From Bacteroidota bacterium (lineage in GTDB: Bacteria; Bacteroidota; Bacteroidia; Chitinophagales; Chitinophagaceae): a DNA stretch of 64,000 bases. The translations under genes and the position numbers were made by a program. The stretch covers positions 53,878 through 117,877 of the forward strand of contig JAFDXF010000065.1 of assembly GCA_018268055.1 (NCBI GenBank), in the 5' to 3' direction. Below the pieces are notes generated by a model. That model was not told the origin of the DNA. It did no database searches and was given only the letters and a program-made list of their open reading frames with translations. The stretch's first letter is position 1. Each line of letters opens with the position of its first letter. Positions 1 through 8,328 of the stretch are shown piece after piece.

Positions 1-1
1 A

Positions 2-334
2 TTACGAAATATCGGCGTGCCTTTTGCTCATACCATCATCGCCTTTCGCTCTATTGAAAAAGGTTTGGGAAAATTAATTGTGAATGATTCCGCTATACAC
101 AATGATTTGGAAAACAACTGGGCGGTAGTTGCGGAAGCAATTCAAACCGTTTTACGCAGAGAAAAATATCCCAATCCCTATGAAGCGTTAAAAGAATTGA
201 CAAGAGGAAAAGATAAAATAGATAAAAAAGCTATTCACAAATTTATTGATACACTAAAAGTAAACACTACTTTAAAAAAAGAATTAAAACAAATTACGCC
301 GCACAATTACATTGGCGTTCATCCAAAATATTAA
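2..334 (+). CDS. purB: Adenylosuccinate lyase, C-terminal part (cut by window edge)
   Basis: The reading frame is already open at base 2, so this is the last ~110 residues of a longer gene. The visible part contains the helical C-terminal region typical of PurB, including GVPFAHTIIAFRS and a following NDSAIHNDLENNWAVVAEA stretch that is strongly conserved in the fumarase/aspartase-superfamily adenylosuccinate lyases. PurB removes fumarate from SAICAR and from adenylosuccinate, acting twice in purine synthesis. The active-site signature loop lies upstream, outside the window. An apparent GTG start at base 17 is internal and should not be used. The gene converges on prfC with 8 bases between the stops. 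Confidence 0.9.
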   Translation, partial: LRNIGVPFAHTIIAFRSIEKGLGKLIVNDSAIHNDLENNWAVVAEAIQTVLRREKYPNPYEALKELTRGKDKIDKKAIHKFIDTLKVNTTLKKELKQITPHNYIGVHPKY

Positions 335-342
335 TCACTGTA

Positions 343-1926
343 TTATTTATGAATTTCACTGGTAAAATGAAATTCAATATCTGGATTATTTGTTTTTTCG
401 GTATTTAAAAACCACTCGCTTTGTGCCAAATAAACTGGATGACCGTCTTTGTCCTCTCCGGAGTTTGCTTGCTTAAAACGAAGGAAGTCTTCCAACTTTT
501 TATCGTCCTTGCTGGTTAACCAACAGGCTTTGTAAAATGGTAAAGAATTAAAGACTACCGAAGCGCCATACTCGTGCAGTAACCGATATTGAATTACTTC
601 AAACTGCAATTCACCCACACAACCAATAATTTTTTTGTTACCTCCAAATTGAGTAAACAATTGCGCTACTCCTTCATCAGTCAATTGCAATAATCCTTTT
701 TCCAATTGCTTTGTTTTCATCGGATCTTTGTTCACCACTTCTTTAAATATCTCGGGCGAGAAAGAAGGAATACCTGTGAAGAAAAAATTCTCACCTTCTG
801 TCAATGTATCGCCTATTTTAAAATTACCGGTATCGAATAAACCAACAACATCGCCTGCATAAGCATCTTCAATTATACTTTTATCTCTAGCCATAAAAGA
901 ATAGGGATTGCTGAAGCGAACATCTTTATCCAATCGTACGTGATGAAAATATTTATTGCGTTCAAATTTGCCGGAGCATACTCTAAAGAAGGCAATTCTA
1001 TCACGATGCTTTGGATCTAAGTTAGCGTGTATCTTAAAAACAAATCCACTCATCTTATCTTCTTCCACATTTAGTTCACGTTCACTCGTCTGCCTACTGC
1101 GCGGCGTAGGTGCTATGCGAATGAAAGTATCCAACATTTCTTTTACACCAAAATTATTAATCGCACTTCCAAAAAATACAGGCGCTACTTTTCCGGCCAG
1201 ATATTCTGTTACATCCAACTCGCCATGCACACCATCTACCAATTCCACATCTTCTCTAAGTTGTGCTGCATCTCTTTCACCCAAATGATTATCCAGCACA
1301 CTATCATTCAAATCTTTTATAGCTATCGTGTCTTCGTCACCTTTTGTATTGGCCGTAAACAAACGAATATTTTTATCATGCAGATTATAAACTCCTTTAA
1401 AATCTTTTCCGCTGTTGATTGGCCACGTAAGCGGATGCAAAGAAATACTCAACTCCTTCTCAATCTCTTCCAATAAATCAAATCTGTTCTTTCCGTCTCT
1501 GTCCATTTTATTAATAAACACAATCACCGGTGTATCTCGCATACGACATACTTCCATCAATCTTCTTGTTTGATCTTCCACACCATTCACGCTATCCACT
1601 ACCAATATTACACTATCCACAGCGGTAAGTGTGCGATAAGTATCTTCGGCAAAATCCTTGTGGCCGGGCGTATCTAATAGATTGATTAAAATTCCATTAT
1701 ATTCAAAGCTCATCACCGATGTAGCAACAGAGATACCGCGTTGGCGTTCTATCTCCATAAAGTCGCTGGTAGCGTGCTTTTTTATTTTATTACTTTTCAC
1801 AGCACCAGCCACTTGAATAGCACCACCAAACAATAAAAACTTTTCAGTTAGTGTAGTCTTACCGGCATCGGGGTGAGAAATAATTGCAAAGGTGCGTCGG
1901 CGTTGTATTTCGTCGTGATATTTCAT
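343..1926 (-). CDS. prfC: Peptide chain release factor 3
   Basis: Translational GTPase of 527 residues, the usual RF3 length (about 529 in E. coli). The N-terminus reads [20 protein letters not shown], followed by the P-loop [13 protein letters not shown], the switch region with [17 protein letters not shown] (G3) and NKMD (G4). RF3 recycles RF1/RF2 from the ribosome after peptide release. The open frame extends 28 codons further upstream, but that stretch is unlike RF3 N-termini and the ATG at 1926 matches the family start, so I chose it. It is convergent with purB and divergent from the ABC permease. Confidence 0.95.
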   Translation of the reverse strand: MKYHDEIQRRRTFAIISHPDAGKTTLTEKFLLFGGAIQVAGAVKSNKIKKHATSDFMEIERQRGISVATSVMSFEYNGILINLLDTPGHKDFAEDTYRTLTAVDSVILVVDSVNGVEDQTRRLMEVCRMRDTPVIVFINKMDRDGKNRFDLLEEIEKELSISLHPLTWPINSGKDFKGVYNLHDKNIRLFTANTKGDEDTIAIKDLNDSVLDNHLGERDAAQLREDVELVDGVHGELDVTEYLAGKVAPVFFGSAINNFGVKEMLDTFIRIAPTPRSRQTSERELNVEEDKMSGFVFKIHANLDPKHRDRIAFFRVCSGKFERNKYFHHVRLDKDVRFSNPYSFMARDKSIIEDAYAGDVVGLFDTGNFKIGDTLTEGENFFFTGIPSFSPEIFKEVVNKDPMKTKQLEKGLLQLTDEGVAQLFTQFGGNKKIIGCVGELQFEVIQYRLLHEYGASVVFNSLPFYKACWLTSKDDKKLEDFLRFKQANSGEDKDGHPVYLAQSEWFLNTEKTNNPDIEFHFTSEIHK

Positions 1927-2134
1927 ATTCTTAAAAGCGGCAAAGGTACAAGTTGAAAAGTCCTTGACAAAATGTGCCGGATATGATAATAACAAATTTC
2001 TTATAACCAATTTATCTTATAAAACCCAAAAGCTGCCGGATGGTAATAGGCGGAGAGAGAATGTAAAACCGAAATCTTGCCTACTATCAGGATTGATAAA
2101 TGAAGCAAAAACTAACAGCCCCAAATTTTTCTTT

Positions 2135-2142
2135 TACTTTTG
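2135..2142 (+). promoter_or_regulatory. Bacteroidota -7 box (TACTTTTG) for the MacB-like permease
   Basis: Exact match to the Bacteroidota sigma-A -7 element TAnnTTTG. Only four bases separate it from the ATG at 2147, so transcription would begin at or beside that ATG. Either the mRNA is leaderless or translation begins at the ATG at 2162 after a very short leader. Confidence 0.55.
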
Positions 2143-2146
2143 CCTT

Positions 2147-3403
2147 ATGCTGAAGCGTACAATGGGAATTATTGGAAGCGGGTTTAAAATGGCTTTGCAA
2201 GAGCTTCGTAAAAACAAACTGCGCACTTTTCTTTCATTATTCGGTATCACAATCGGAATATTTTGCATCATCAGTGTGCTCGCCGTTGTAAATAGTCTGG
2301 AACAAAATATTCAAAACGAAGTAAAGGCGCTTGGTACTAACACTATCTACTTAGACAAATGGAACTATTCGGATGGCGGCGGCCCCAATTTTCCCTGGTG
2401 GAAATATGTAAACAGACCGATGCCGAAATATGCAGACATGAAACAAATTACAGAACGTTCTGCAAACACGAAGTATGCCGCATTCAAAATAGAATCTTCG
2501 GCAGATGTTGAATATGCAGGAAATAATTTATCCGGTACCAACATGTATGGCATCAGTGAGCACTTTAATGATATTCAACCAATAGAAATCAGTGCGGGCC
2601 GTTATGTTTCAGATGCAGAATTTAATTATGGAAGCAATGTAACTGTAATTGGGAACAATATTGCCGAAAAACTTTTTGGCGATGCAGACAGAGCAATAGG
2701 AAAAGAAATCTCTACCAAAGGGAAAAAACTACAAGTAATTGGCGTAGTAAAAAAACAAGGCAAGCAAATGATTGGTGGTTGGAACTTTGACGATAACCTG
2801 ATTACTCCATACAAGTTTGCTCGCACTATTTTGGTAGAAGACAATGCTCAACCTCTTATATTACTGAAAGGAAAAGAAAATATAACAAGTAAAGCACTAA
2901 AAGAAGAACTAACCGGTATAGTAAGAGCAGTGCACAAACTAAGCCCGACCAAAGAAGATGACTTTACTTTAAACGACATTAATGATTTTAGTGATGCGAT
3001 TAGTAGTGCTTTCGTCAGTCTGAATATTGGTGGTTGGATCATAGCAGCATTATCGTTGATAGTTGGCATGTTTGGCGTTGCCAATATTATGTTTGTAACA
3101 GTAAGAGAGCGTACTGCTCAAATCGGATTAAAAAAAGCAATCGGTGCAAAAAGCAGAGTTATCCTATCAGAGTTTTTAATGGAATCGGCTTTCCTATGTA
3201 TCGTAGGCGGTCTTATTGGATTAGTCTTTGTGTTCTTGCTGACACTTGTATTGACCGGTGTTTTAAATTTTCCAGTTTTTATTTCTACAACCAATATGGC
3301 ATTAGCGATTATTATCTGTATCATTACAGGTGTAGGTGCGGGTTATATTCCTGCCCGTCAGGCTGCAAGATTGGATCCTGTAGTTGCCATCAGAGGTAAT
3401 TAA
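2147..3403 (+). CDS. MacB-like ABC transporter permease
   Basis: FtsX/MacB-type membrane protein. A first transmembrane segment follows the conserved LRKNKLRTFLSLFGITIG entry motif, then a MacB_PCD-type periplasmic domain of about 240 residues, then three C-terminal transmembrane helices (FtsX domain) ending in the family motif YIPARQAARLDPVVAIRGN. Such permeases pair with a separate LolD/MacB-like ATPase for lipoprotein release, peptide or drug export, or mechanotransmission; no ATPase gene lies next to it here, so the partner and substrate are unknown. Start choice is uncertain: ATG 2147 (MLKRTMGII) or ATG 2162 (MGIIGSG). The open frame back to 1964 is upstream of the promoter and unlikely to be translated. 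Confidence 0.85.
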   Translation: MLKRTMGIIGSGFKMALQELRKNKLRTFLSLFGITIGIFCIISVLAVVNSLEQNIQNEVKALGTNTIYLDKWNYSDGGGPNFPWWKYVNRPMPKYADMKQITERSANTKYAAFKIESSADVEYAGNNLSGTNMYGISEHFNDIQPIEISAGRYVSDAEFNYGSNVTVIGNNIAEKLFGDADRAIGKEISTKGKKLQVIGVVKKQGKQMIGGWNFDDNLITPYKFARTILVEDNAQPLILLKGKENITSKALKEELTGIVRAVHKLSPTKEDDFTLNDINDFSDAISSAFVSLNIGGWIIAALSLIVGMFGVANIMFVTVRERTAQIGLKKAIGAKSRVILSEFLMESAFLCIVGGLIGLVFVFLLTLVLTGVLNFPVFISTTNMALAIIICIITGVGAGYIPARQAARLDPVVAIRGN

Positions 3404-3424
3404 CTATGCCAACTCTATTGTGCT

Positions 3425-3432
3425 TAAATTTG
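3425..3432 (+). promoter_or_regulatory. -7 box (TAAATTTG) for tsaD
   Basis: Exact TAnnTTTG match 18 bases before the GTG start of tsaD, in the short gap after the permease stop. It implies tsaD can be transcribed separately from the permease. Confidence 0.55.
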
Positions 3433-3450
3433 CGATTTAAAACTTATTAA

Positions 3451-4494
3451 GTGTCAGTTATAATTCTTGCGATAGAATCCAGTTGTGATGAAACATCTGC
3501 CGCAGTTTGTGTGGATGGGAAAATTCTGTCGAATATAATTGCAAGTCAAAAAGTACATGAGCAATATGGCGGAGTAGTGCCAGAGTTGGCAAGTCGTGCA
3601 CATGCAGAAAATATCGTACCCGTTGTTCACGCTGCGTTGCAAAAAGCAAATTGTACTGTTGCAGAGGTGGATGCCATTGCATTTACACAAGCTCCGGGAT
3701 TAATCGGTTCATTATTAGTAGGTGGGCAATTTGCTAAATCACTATCCTTGTCGCTCAATAAACCTTTGATTGCTGTGCATCACATGCAAGCACATGTACT
3801 CGCAAATTTGATTGATGAACCGAAACCTTCTTTCCCATTTCTTTGTCTTACGGTAAGTGGCGGCCATACTCAAATTGTGTTATGCAATTCACCTACTGAT
3901 ATGACAATATTGGGCGAAACTATTGATGATGCAGCCGGCGAAGCATTTGATAAATCTGCAAAACTTTTAGGGCTACCATATCCCGGAGGTCCATTAATAG
4001 ATCAACATGCAACAGAAGGTAACCCAAAGCGCTTTATATTTCCTGAACCACAGATACCGGGTTTAAATTTCAGTTTCAGCGGGCTTAAAACTTCTATTTT
4101 ATATTTTTTGCAGAATGCCGGCAAAAGCAATTTGTTTAAAGAAGAATTCTCCGCAACGGAAGAAGAAAGAATTGAATTTATTAAAAATAATTTATCTGAT
4201 ATCTGCGCATCTATACAGCATCGTATTGTAACTATTCTATTAAACAAATTAAAAAAAGCTTCTATTGAAACCGGTGTTACAGATATTTGCCTTGCCGGTG
4301 GTGTTTCTGCAAACAGTGGTTTAAGAAAAGCATTTGCAGAAATGGGAATGAAATATAATTGGCGAACATTTATTCCATCATTTCAATACTGCACCGATAA
4401 TGCAGGCATGATTGCCATTACAGGGTATTATAAATTTTTAGCAAATCAATTCGCTGATTTATCAATAAGTTCTACCGCAAGAGCAGAATGGTAA
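3451..4494 (+). CDS. tsaD: tRNA N6-adenosine threonylcarbamoyltransferase
   Basis: 347-residue Kae1/TsaD ATPase-like protein that, with TsaB and TsaE, transfers threonylcarbamoyl to A37 of ANN-decoding tRNAs. The N-terminus IILAIESSCDETSAAV is the family signature; the metal-binding HHMQAH is at residues 110-115, SGGHTQ near 155, and the second conserved histidine/aspartate region is CTDNAGMIA near the C-terminus. The start codon is GTG (MSVIILAIESS), with no better ATG in frame. It is followed after 12 bases by the tRNA1(Val) methyltransferase gene, so two tRNA-modification genes sit together and may be cotranscribed. Confidence 0.96.
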   Translation: MSVIILAIESSCDETSAAVCVDGKILSNIIASQKVHEQYGGVVPELASRAHAENIVPVVHAALQKANCTVAEVDAIAFTQAPGLIGSLLVGGQFAKSLSLSLNKPLIAVHHMQAHVLANLIDEPKPSFPFLCLTVSGGHTQIVLCNSPTDMTILGETIDDAAGEAFDKSAKLLGLPYPGGPLIDQHATEGNPKRFIFPEPQIPGLNFSFSGLKTSILYFLQNAGKSNLFKEEFSATEEERIEFIKNNLSDICASIQHRIVTILLNKLKKASIETGVTDICLAGGVSANSGLRKAFAEMGMKYNWRTFIPSFQYCTDNAGMIAITGYYKFLANQFADLSISSTARAEW

Positions 4495-4506
4495 TTAGTT
4501 TTCATA

Positions 4507-5235
4507 ATGAGTAACTCTTTTTTCAAATTCAAACAGTTTACCATTCACCAAGATAAATGTGCGATGAAGGTAACAACTGATAGTTGCTTATTTGGCGCAT
4601 GGGTAGCACAGCAATTATCTGAAAGTAAAAACGACGTATCAACCGTGCTGGATATTGGAGGAGGAACAGGCTTACTCTCTCTCATGCTTGCTCAAAAAAA
4701 TAATACAGCGAAAATAGATGTCCTTGAAATTGACATTGAAGCTACTGCACAGGCTAAAGAAAACGTGGAACAATCGCCTTTCTCGAATCAAATTCAAATC
4801 ATCAATGCAGATGCACGAACTTATCATTTTTCAAAAAAATATAATGTCATCATCAGTAATCCGCCATTTTATGAAAATGAATTGAAAGGAAATGATGCTG
4901 TAAAAAATATAGCACATCACAACGATGGATTATCGATTACCGAATTATTGAAAATCATCAAAGACAACTTAGCAGCAAATGGGAAATTTTTTCTTTTACT
5001 TCCCTATAAAAGGTTTGAAGAAATAAAAAAGCTTATTCAGAAAGAAGAGCTTGGCGTAACTAAAGTTGTATTTGTCAAACAATCTGAAAATCATTCTTAT
5101 TTTAGAGTATTGGTAGCAGGAACTAACACCTCAACAAATACAAATATGGAGGCTGAAATTAACATTACCACCAAAACAAGACAATATACAGCTGAGTTTA
5201 TCGAATTACTAAAGGACTACTACTTATATCTATAA
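4507..5235 (+). CDS. yfiC: tRNA1(Val) (adenine(37)-N6)-methyltransferase
   Basis: 242-residue Rossmann-fold SAM methyltransferase. The SAM-binding motif DIGGGTG is at residues 49-55 and the amino-methyltransferase catalytic motif NPPFYEN begins at residue 118. The N-terminal FKFKQFTIHQDKCAMKV region is characteristic of the YfiC/TrmN6 family that makes m6A37 in tRNA1(Val), rather than of generic small-molecule methyltransferases. It follows tsaD by 12 bases, consistent with an operon, and its stop overlaps the 3' end of the convergent dehydrogenase gene by a few bases. Confidence 0.9.
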   Translation: MSNSFFKFKQFTIHQDKCAMKVTTDSCLFGAWVAQQLSESKNDVSTVLDIGGGTGLLSLMLAQKNNTAKIDVLEIDIEATAQAKENVEQSPFSNQIQIINADARTYHFSKKYNVIISNPPFYENELKGNDAVKNIAHHNDGLSITELLKIIKDNLAANGKFFLLLPYKRFEEIKKLIQKEELGVTKVVFVKQSENHSYFRVLVAGTNTSTNTNMEAEINITTKTRQYTAEFIELLKDYYLYL

Positions 5236-6435
5236 TCTTCCATCAGCATAATCTTGTAGATAAGAATAATAAGTGGTAAGATTTCCGTTATTCGTCATTG
5301 TAGCCTTATTGATTATTTCAGAACCATTCCCCGTTAAATTTTCCAGAACATGTTTGATTAACTGTTCGCCAAAATAACGGCTGGCATCTCTCGGTAATTC
5401 ATTGGGCAAATTACCCACCGCCATTATATCAATTGAATCTTTTAAATAAGGTTCTGTCTTTTGCAACGTATTTTTATTCACTCCATAAACAGGATGAGCA
5501 ATAGATTGGTCGCCTAAATTAATGGGCACAGATCCATTTTCATCATCAGTAATATCTGCAATGGTCTGAATGATGAAATCTTCATTTTGCACATCTTCTT
5601 TCTCAAATAATCTCGGAATGTTTTTTTCCCAATACACACCGTTCATTAAAATATCAGTTTGCTTTGTATAAGGCAAAAATTTACTTCTGTATTGCTGTGG
5701 CTCATGATGAAATTCGTCTCGACTATATCTTCCATTATCCATTCGTTCATATAAATCTGCGCCTTTCAATTGAGTATAAACAGGATAAGGAAAACGGCGT
5801 GTTAAATATTCATCCGGCTCTACTTCGTGAATACCCATCAGGTTCATCACTTCCAAAATACCATGCGCTACCCTACCCGATCCGGTTACGGCAATTTTTA
5901 CATTAGGAAGTCGCAATCCGAAATATGTATGAATCAATTCTCTGAAACTCCTTTGCTGATACACCCTACCTAATGCAAATAAACCTGAACGATTGCCATA
6001 AGCCATCATCCCATTATGCGCACCTACCACACCTGCAAAAAAACCAAAACCAATGATGCGTTGCCCGTCTTCGTGCTCGAGACATTCATAATCAATTAGC
6101 CGAATATTTTTATCCAAAATAGCACGCATCAATGGTTGATTGTGTGCTTGCATTTTTTTTGTATGTGAAAAAAATAAATAAGTCTTATTGGCAATGAGGT
6201 TTTTAATCGGTACTTCTTTGATGCCTAAAAGAATATCACAATCACTAATATCGTCTTTTACTTCTACTCCTGCCATAAGATATTCTCTATCCGAAAAACA
6301 TCTGTCCGGCGAAGATTGAACAACCACTTGAAAAGCGGTTACATTTTTATGAATCCATTTACATTGTGCCGGCGTAAGTGCCACTCTTGTATCTGCTGGA
6401 GTTTTTCCTTCTCGTATTAGGCCAATCCTTAACAT
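5230..6435 (-). CDS. Alanine dehydrogenase/saccharopine dehydrogenase-like NAD(P) enzyme
   Basis: Protein of 401 residues related to the alanine dehydrogenase / NAD-transhydrogenase PntA N-terminal superfamily. The start IGLIREGKTPADTRVALTP matches the substrate domain, and the dinucleotide-binding stretch contains VKIAVTGSGRVAHGILEVM. The central region with YTKQTDILMNGVYWEKNIP resembles LYS1-type saccharopine dehydrogenases more than bacterial Ald, so the true substrate cannot be decided from sequence. ATG 6435 is chosen because the family N-terminus begins there and a perfect -7 box lies just upstream; the 30 codons further upstream precede that promoter. The gene is monocistronic and convergent with the methyltransferase. 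Confidence 0.75.
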   Translation of the reverse strand: MLRIGLIREGKTPADTRVALTPAQCKWIHKNVTAFQVVVQSSPDRCFSDREYLMAGVEVKDDISDCDILLGIKEVPIKNLIANKTYLFFSHTKKMQAHNQPLMRAILDKNIRLIDYECLEHEDGQRIIGFGFFAGVVGAHNGMMAYGNRSGLFALGRVYQQRSFRELIHTYFGLRLPNVKIAVTGSGRVAHGILEVMNLMGIHEVEPDEYLTRRFPYPVYTQLKGADLYERMDNGRYSRDEFHHEPQQYRSKFLPYTKQTDILMNGVYWEKNIPRLFEKEDVQNEDFIIQTIADITDDENGSVPINLGDQSIAHPVYGVNKNTLQKTEPYLKDSIDIMAVGNLPNELPRDASRYFGEQLIKHVLENLTGNGSEIINKATMTNNGNLTTYYSYLQDYADGRL

Positions 6436-6457
6436 AGTTCGTGTTTGGTGTAATGTG

Positions 6458-6465
6458 CAAAGATA
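6458..6465 (-). promoter_or_regulatory. -7 box (TATCTTTG) for the dehydrogenase-like gene
   Basis: Exact TAnnTTTG on the minus strand, 22 bases upstream of the ATG at 6435. It helps settle the start of that gene. Confidence 0.6.
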
Positions 6466-6538
6466 CTTTTTAAATTTTCTAAAAGCCAAACAGGATACTT
6501 GATCTAAAAAACTTCTATCATCCACCCTATCTATTTCG

Positions 6539-6546
6539 TAACTTTG
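6539..6546 (+). promoter_or_regulatory. -7 box (TAACTTTG) for hscB
   Basis: Exact TAnnTTTG on the plus strand, about 60 bases before the hscB ATG, lying back to back with the minus-strand promoter of the dehydrogenase-like gene. Confidence 0.55.
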
Positions 6547-6607
6547 CAGACTTCAATGCCTGGTCAATAGGCATTGAAAAACAGAAACGATATATTGATA
6601 AATTAAA

Positions 6608-7111
6608 ATGAAAAATTATTTCGAGTTGTATGATATGCCAATTCAACTTTCTGTTGATAAAAAGGATTTACCCAAAAAGTACTTTGAGCTGAATCGGATA
6701 TATCACCCTGATTTTTTTATTCATGAATCAGCAAAAAAAAGGGCTGAGGTATTGGATATTGCAGCGCAGATAAATCGTGCTTTTAAAATATTTCAAAGCA
6801 CGGATGATACCATTAAATATGTACTAAAACTAAAAGGGCTTTTAGAAGAAGAAGAAAAATATCAACTTCCTCCCGACTACCTAATGGAGGTGATGGAAAT
6901 AAATGAAGCGTTGATGGATGGCACACCAAAAGAAGACATTAAACCACAAATTGAACAATTGCAAACTGAAATATATGAGCCTATTAAGCAAATTGTGGAA
7001 GGCTATCAAGAAGGTATTACTACCGAAAAAGAGTTGCTGCAAGTAAAAGAATATTACTACAAGAAAAAATACTTAGATCGTATCAGGCGACAATTGAATG
7101 AAATGACTTAA
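6608..7111 (+). CDS. hscB: Fe-S cluster co-chaperone HscB (J-domain protein)
   Basis: 167-residue protein with an N-terminal J domain carrying the diagnostic HPD at residues 33-35 (IYHPDFF) and a C-terminal three-helix HSCB domain that binds the IscU scaffold (the EVMEINEAL stretch). HscB delivers IscU with its nascent cluster to the Hsp70 HscA. No isc or suf genes are adjacent; its nearest neighbour is tRNA-Leu, 21 bases downstream. Length is typical of HscB (about 170) and there is no zinc-finger or membrane anchor as in other J proteins. Confidence 0.9.
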   Translation: MKNYFELYDMPIQLSVDKKDLPKKYFELNRIYHPDFFIHESAKKRAEVLDIAAQINRAFKIFQSTDDTIKYVLKLKGLLEEEEKYQLPPDYLMEVMEINEALMDGTPKEDIKPQIEQLQTEIYEPIKQIVEGYQEGITTEKELLQVKEYYYKKKYLDRIRRQLNEMT

Positions 7112-7132
7112 TATTGCAGCCCTTTACTACCA

Positions 7133-7216
7133 GCCCAGATGGCGGAATTGGTAGACGCGTCAGACTCAAAATCTGGTGTCCGCAAGGATGTGCAGGTTCG
7201 ATTCCTGTTCTGGGCA
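7133..7216 (+). tRNA. tRNA-Leu (CAA)
   Basis: 84-nt class II tRNA. Acceptor GCCCAGA pairs perfectly with TCTGGGC; the D-arm has GGTAGACGCG; the anticodon loop CTCAAAA gives anticodon CAA (reads UUG); there is a long variable arm; the T-arm contains GGTTCGATTCC. Discriminator base A, as expected for leucine. The 3' CCA is not encoded (CACA follows). A near-match -7 box (TAATATTG) lies just upstream at about 7110. Confidence 0.97.
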
Positions 7217-7217
7217 C

Positions 7218-7249
7218 AAAAAATGGCTTCTGAAAAGAGGCCATTTTTT
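7218..7249 (+). terminator. Rho-independent terminator after tRNA-Leu
   Basis: AAAAAATGGC pairs with GCCATTTTTT around a 12-base loop, giving a 10-bp stem whose 3' arm doubles as the T tract. It begins two bases after the tRNA. It also lies just beyond the stop of the convergent galM and could work in both directions. Confidence 0.75.
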
Positions 7250-7272
7250 ATTTCTATCTTCTAAAAAATATT

Positions 7273-8289
7273 TTACTGCATTACCGAAAACTGAAACATT
7301 GTTTCTTGTCTATATTCTTTTCCGGGATATAATATTGTATTGGGAAATTCCGGTCTATTTGGGCTATCTCCAAAATGCTGTGTCTCTATACATAACCCTG
7401 CATACTTACCCAACTTTCCATGCTCTAGATAATAACCACTATAAAAATGAACTGCAGGCGTAGTAGTATAAACAGTTAATTTTCTACCGCTTTCAATGTC
7501 CACAATAGTTGCCGCTTCTTCCAAGCCAGCATTTTCCCGAAGTATCAACCATGAATGATCAAACTCACCCAATTTTGCGCTTGCTTCTCCAATTCGCCTC
7601 AAGGCTGAAAAATCTAATTCTGTATTGGCAACCGGAATAAACCTACCTGTTGGTATTAAGTTCTCATTTACTTCTGCAATAACAGTTCCATTTAATTGAA
7701 GATGATGATTCAAAATATTTTTTTCTCTTTTAGCAGATAAATTAAAATAGCTATGATTGGTCAGGTTTATAGGTGTCGCCTTATCAGTTGCTGCGTGATA
7801 GCGTATCTGCAATTCATTATTAAAGACACGATAAGTTACAGTTATCTTTAAATTACCCGGAAAGCCTTCTTCCCCATCTTTACTTAAATATGAAAAAGCC
7901 ACACCATCTCCTTCCGGCAAAACTGTTGCATCCCAATAAACTCTGTCAAACCCTTTGAACCCACCATGCAAACAGAAACCCTCCACATTTGTAGAAACGA
8001 AATACTCTTTACCATCTATTAGAAAATTGCCTTTATTGATCCGGCCTGCATATCGTCCACAAACACCGCCAATGTAAAAAATATCATGCTCGATATATTC
8101 TTCCATTGTGCCGAAACCAATTACAATGTTTTCCTTGTTGCCATTTTTATCGGGAGTAGTAATTGAAATTATTTTAGCGCCATAATTGATAATACTTACT
8201 GAAATTCCATTGTCTTCAACAAAAGAAAATTTTTGTACCTGCTTTCCTTCAAAAACACCGAATGGTTCTATTGTAATTTTAACAGCCAT
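7273..8289 (-). CDS. galM: Aldose 1-epimerase (mutarotase)
   Basis: 338-residue GalM-family beta-sandwich enzyme that interconverts alpha and beta anomers of hexoses such as galactose. Family motifs are present in order: GRYAGRI at 78-84 (substrate-binding Arg), LHGG at 107-110, NHSYFNL at 178-184 (catalytic general-acid His179) and ETQHFGDSPN starting at 302 (general-base Glu302). No signal peptide is visible, so a cytoplasmic enzyme is expected. It lies 39 bases downstream of the TPR gene on the same strand and may be cotranscribed with it; no other galactose genes are nearby. Confidence 0.92.
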   Translation of the reverse strand: MAVKITIEPFGVFEGKQVQKFSFVEDNGISVSIINYGAKIISITTPDKNGNKENIVIGFGTMEEYIEHDIFYIGGVCGRYAGRINKGNFLIDGKEYFVSTNVEGFCLHGGFKGFDRVYWDATVLPEGDGVAFSYLSKDGEEGFPGNLKITVTYRVFNNELQIRYHAATDKATPINLTNHSYFNLSAKREKNILNHHLQLNGTVIAEVNENLIPTGRFIPVANTELDFSALRRIGEASAKLGEFDHSWLILRENAGLEEAATIVDIESGRKLTVYTTTPAVHFYSGYYLEHGKLGKYAGLCIETQHFGDSPNRPEFPNTILYPGKEYRQETMFQFSVMQ

Positions 8290-8328
8290 TAATGATTTAA
8301 TTTTATTTGAAATTTCGGATTATCATTT

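Noticed and set aside
956..1288. Plus-strand open frame inside prfC
   Set aside because: Antisense shadow of a well-conserved gene with no family resemblance.
1927..2010. Upstream extension of the prfC frame (28 extra codons)
   Set aside because: The added peptide is unlike RF3 N-termini; the family start lies at 1926.
7176..7463. 95-codon plus-strand frame starting inside tRNA-Leu
   Set aside because: It overlaps the tRNA, its terminator and the galM coding region, and has no recognisable features.
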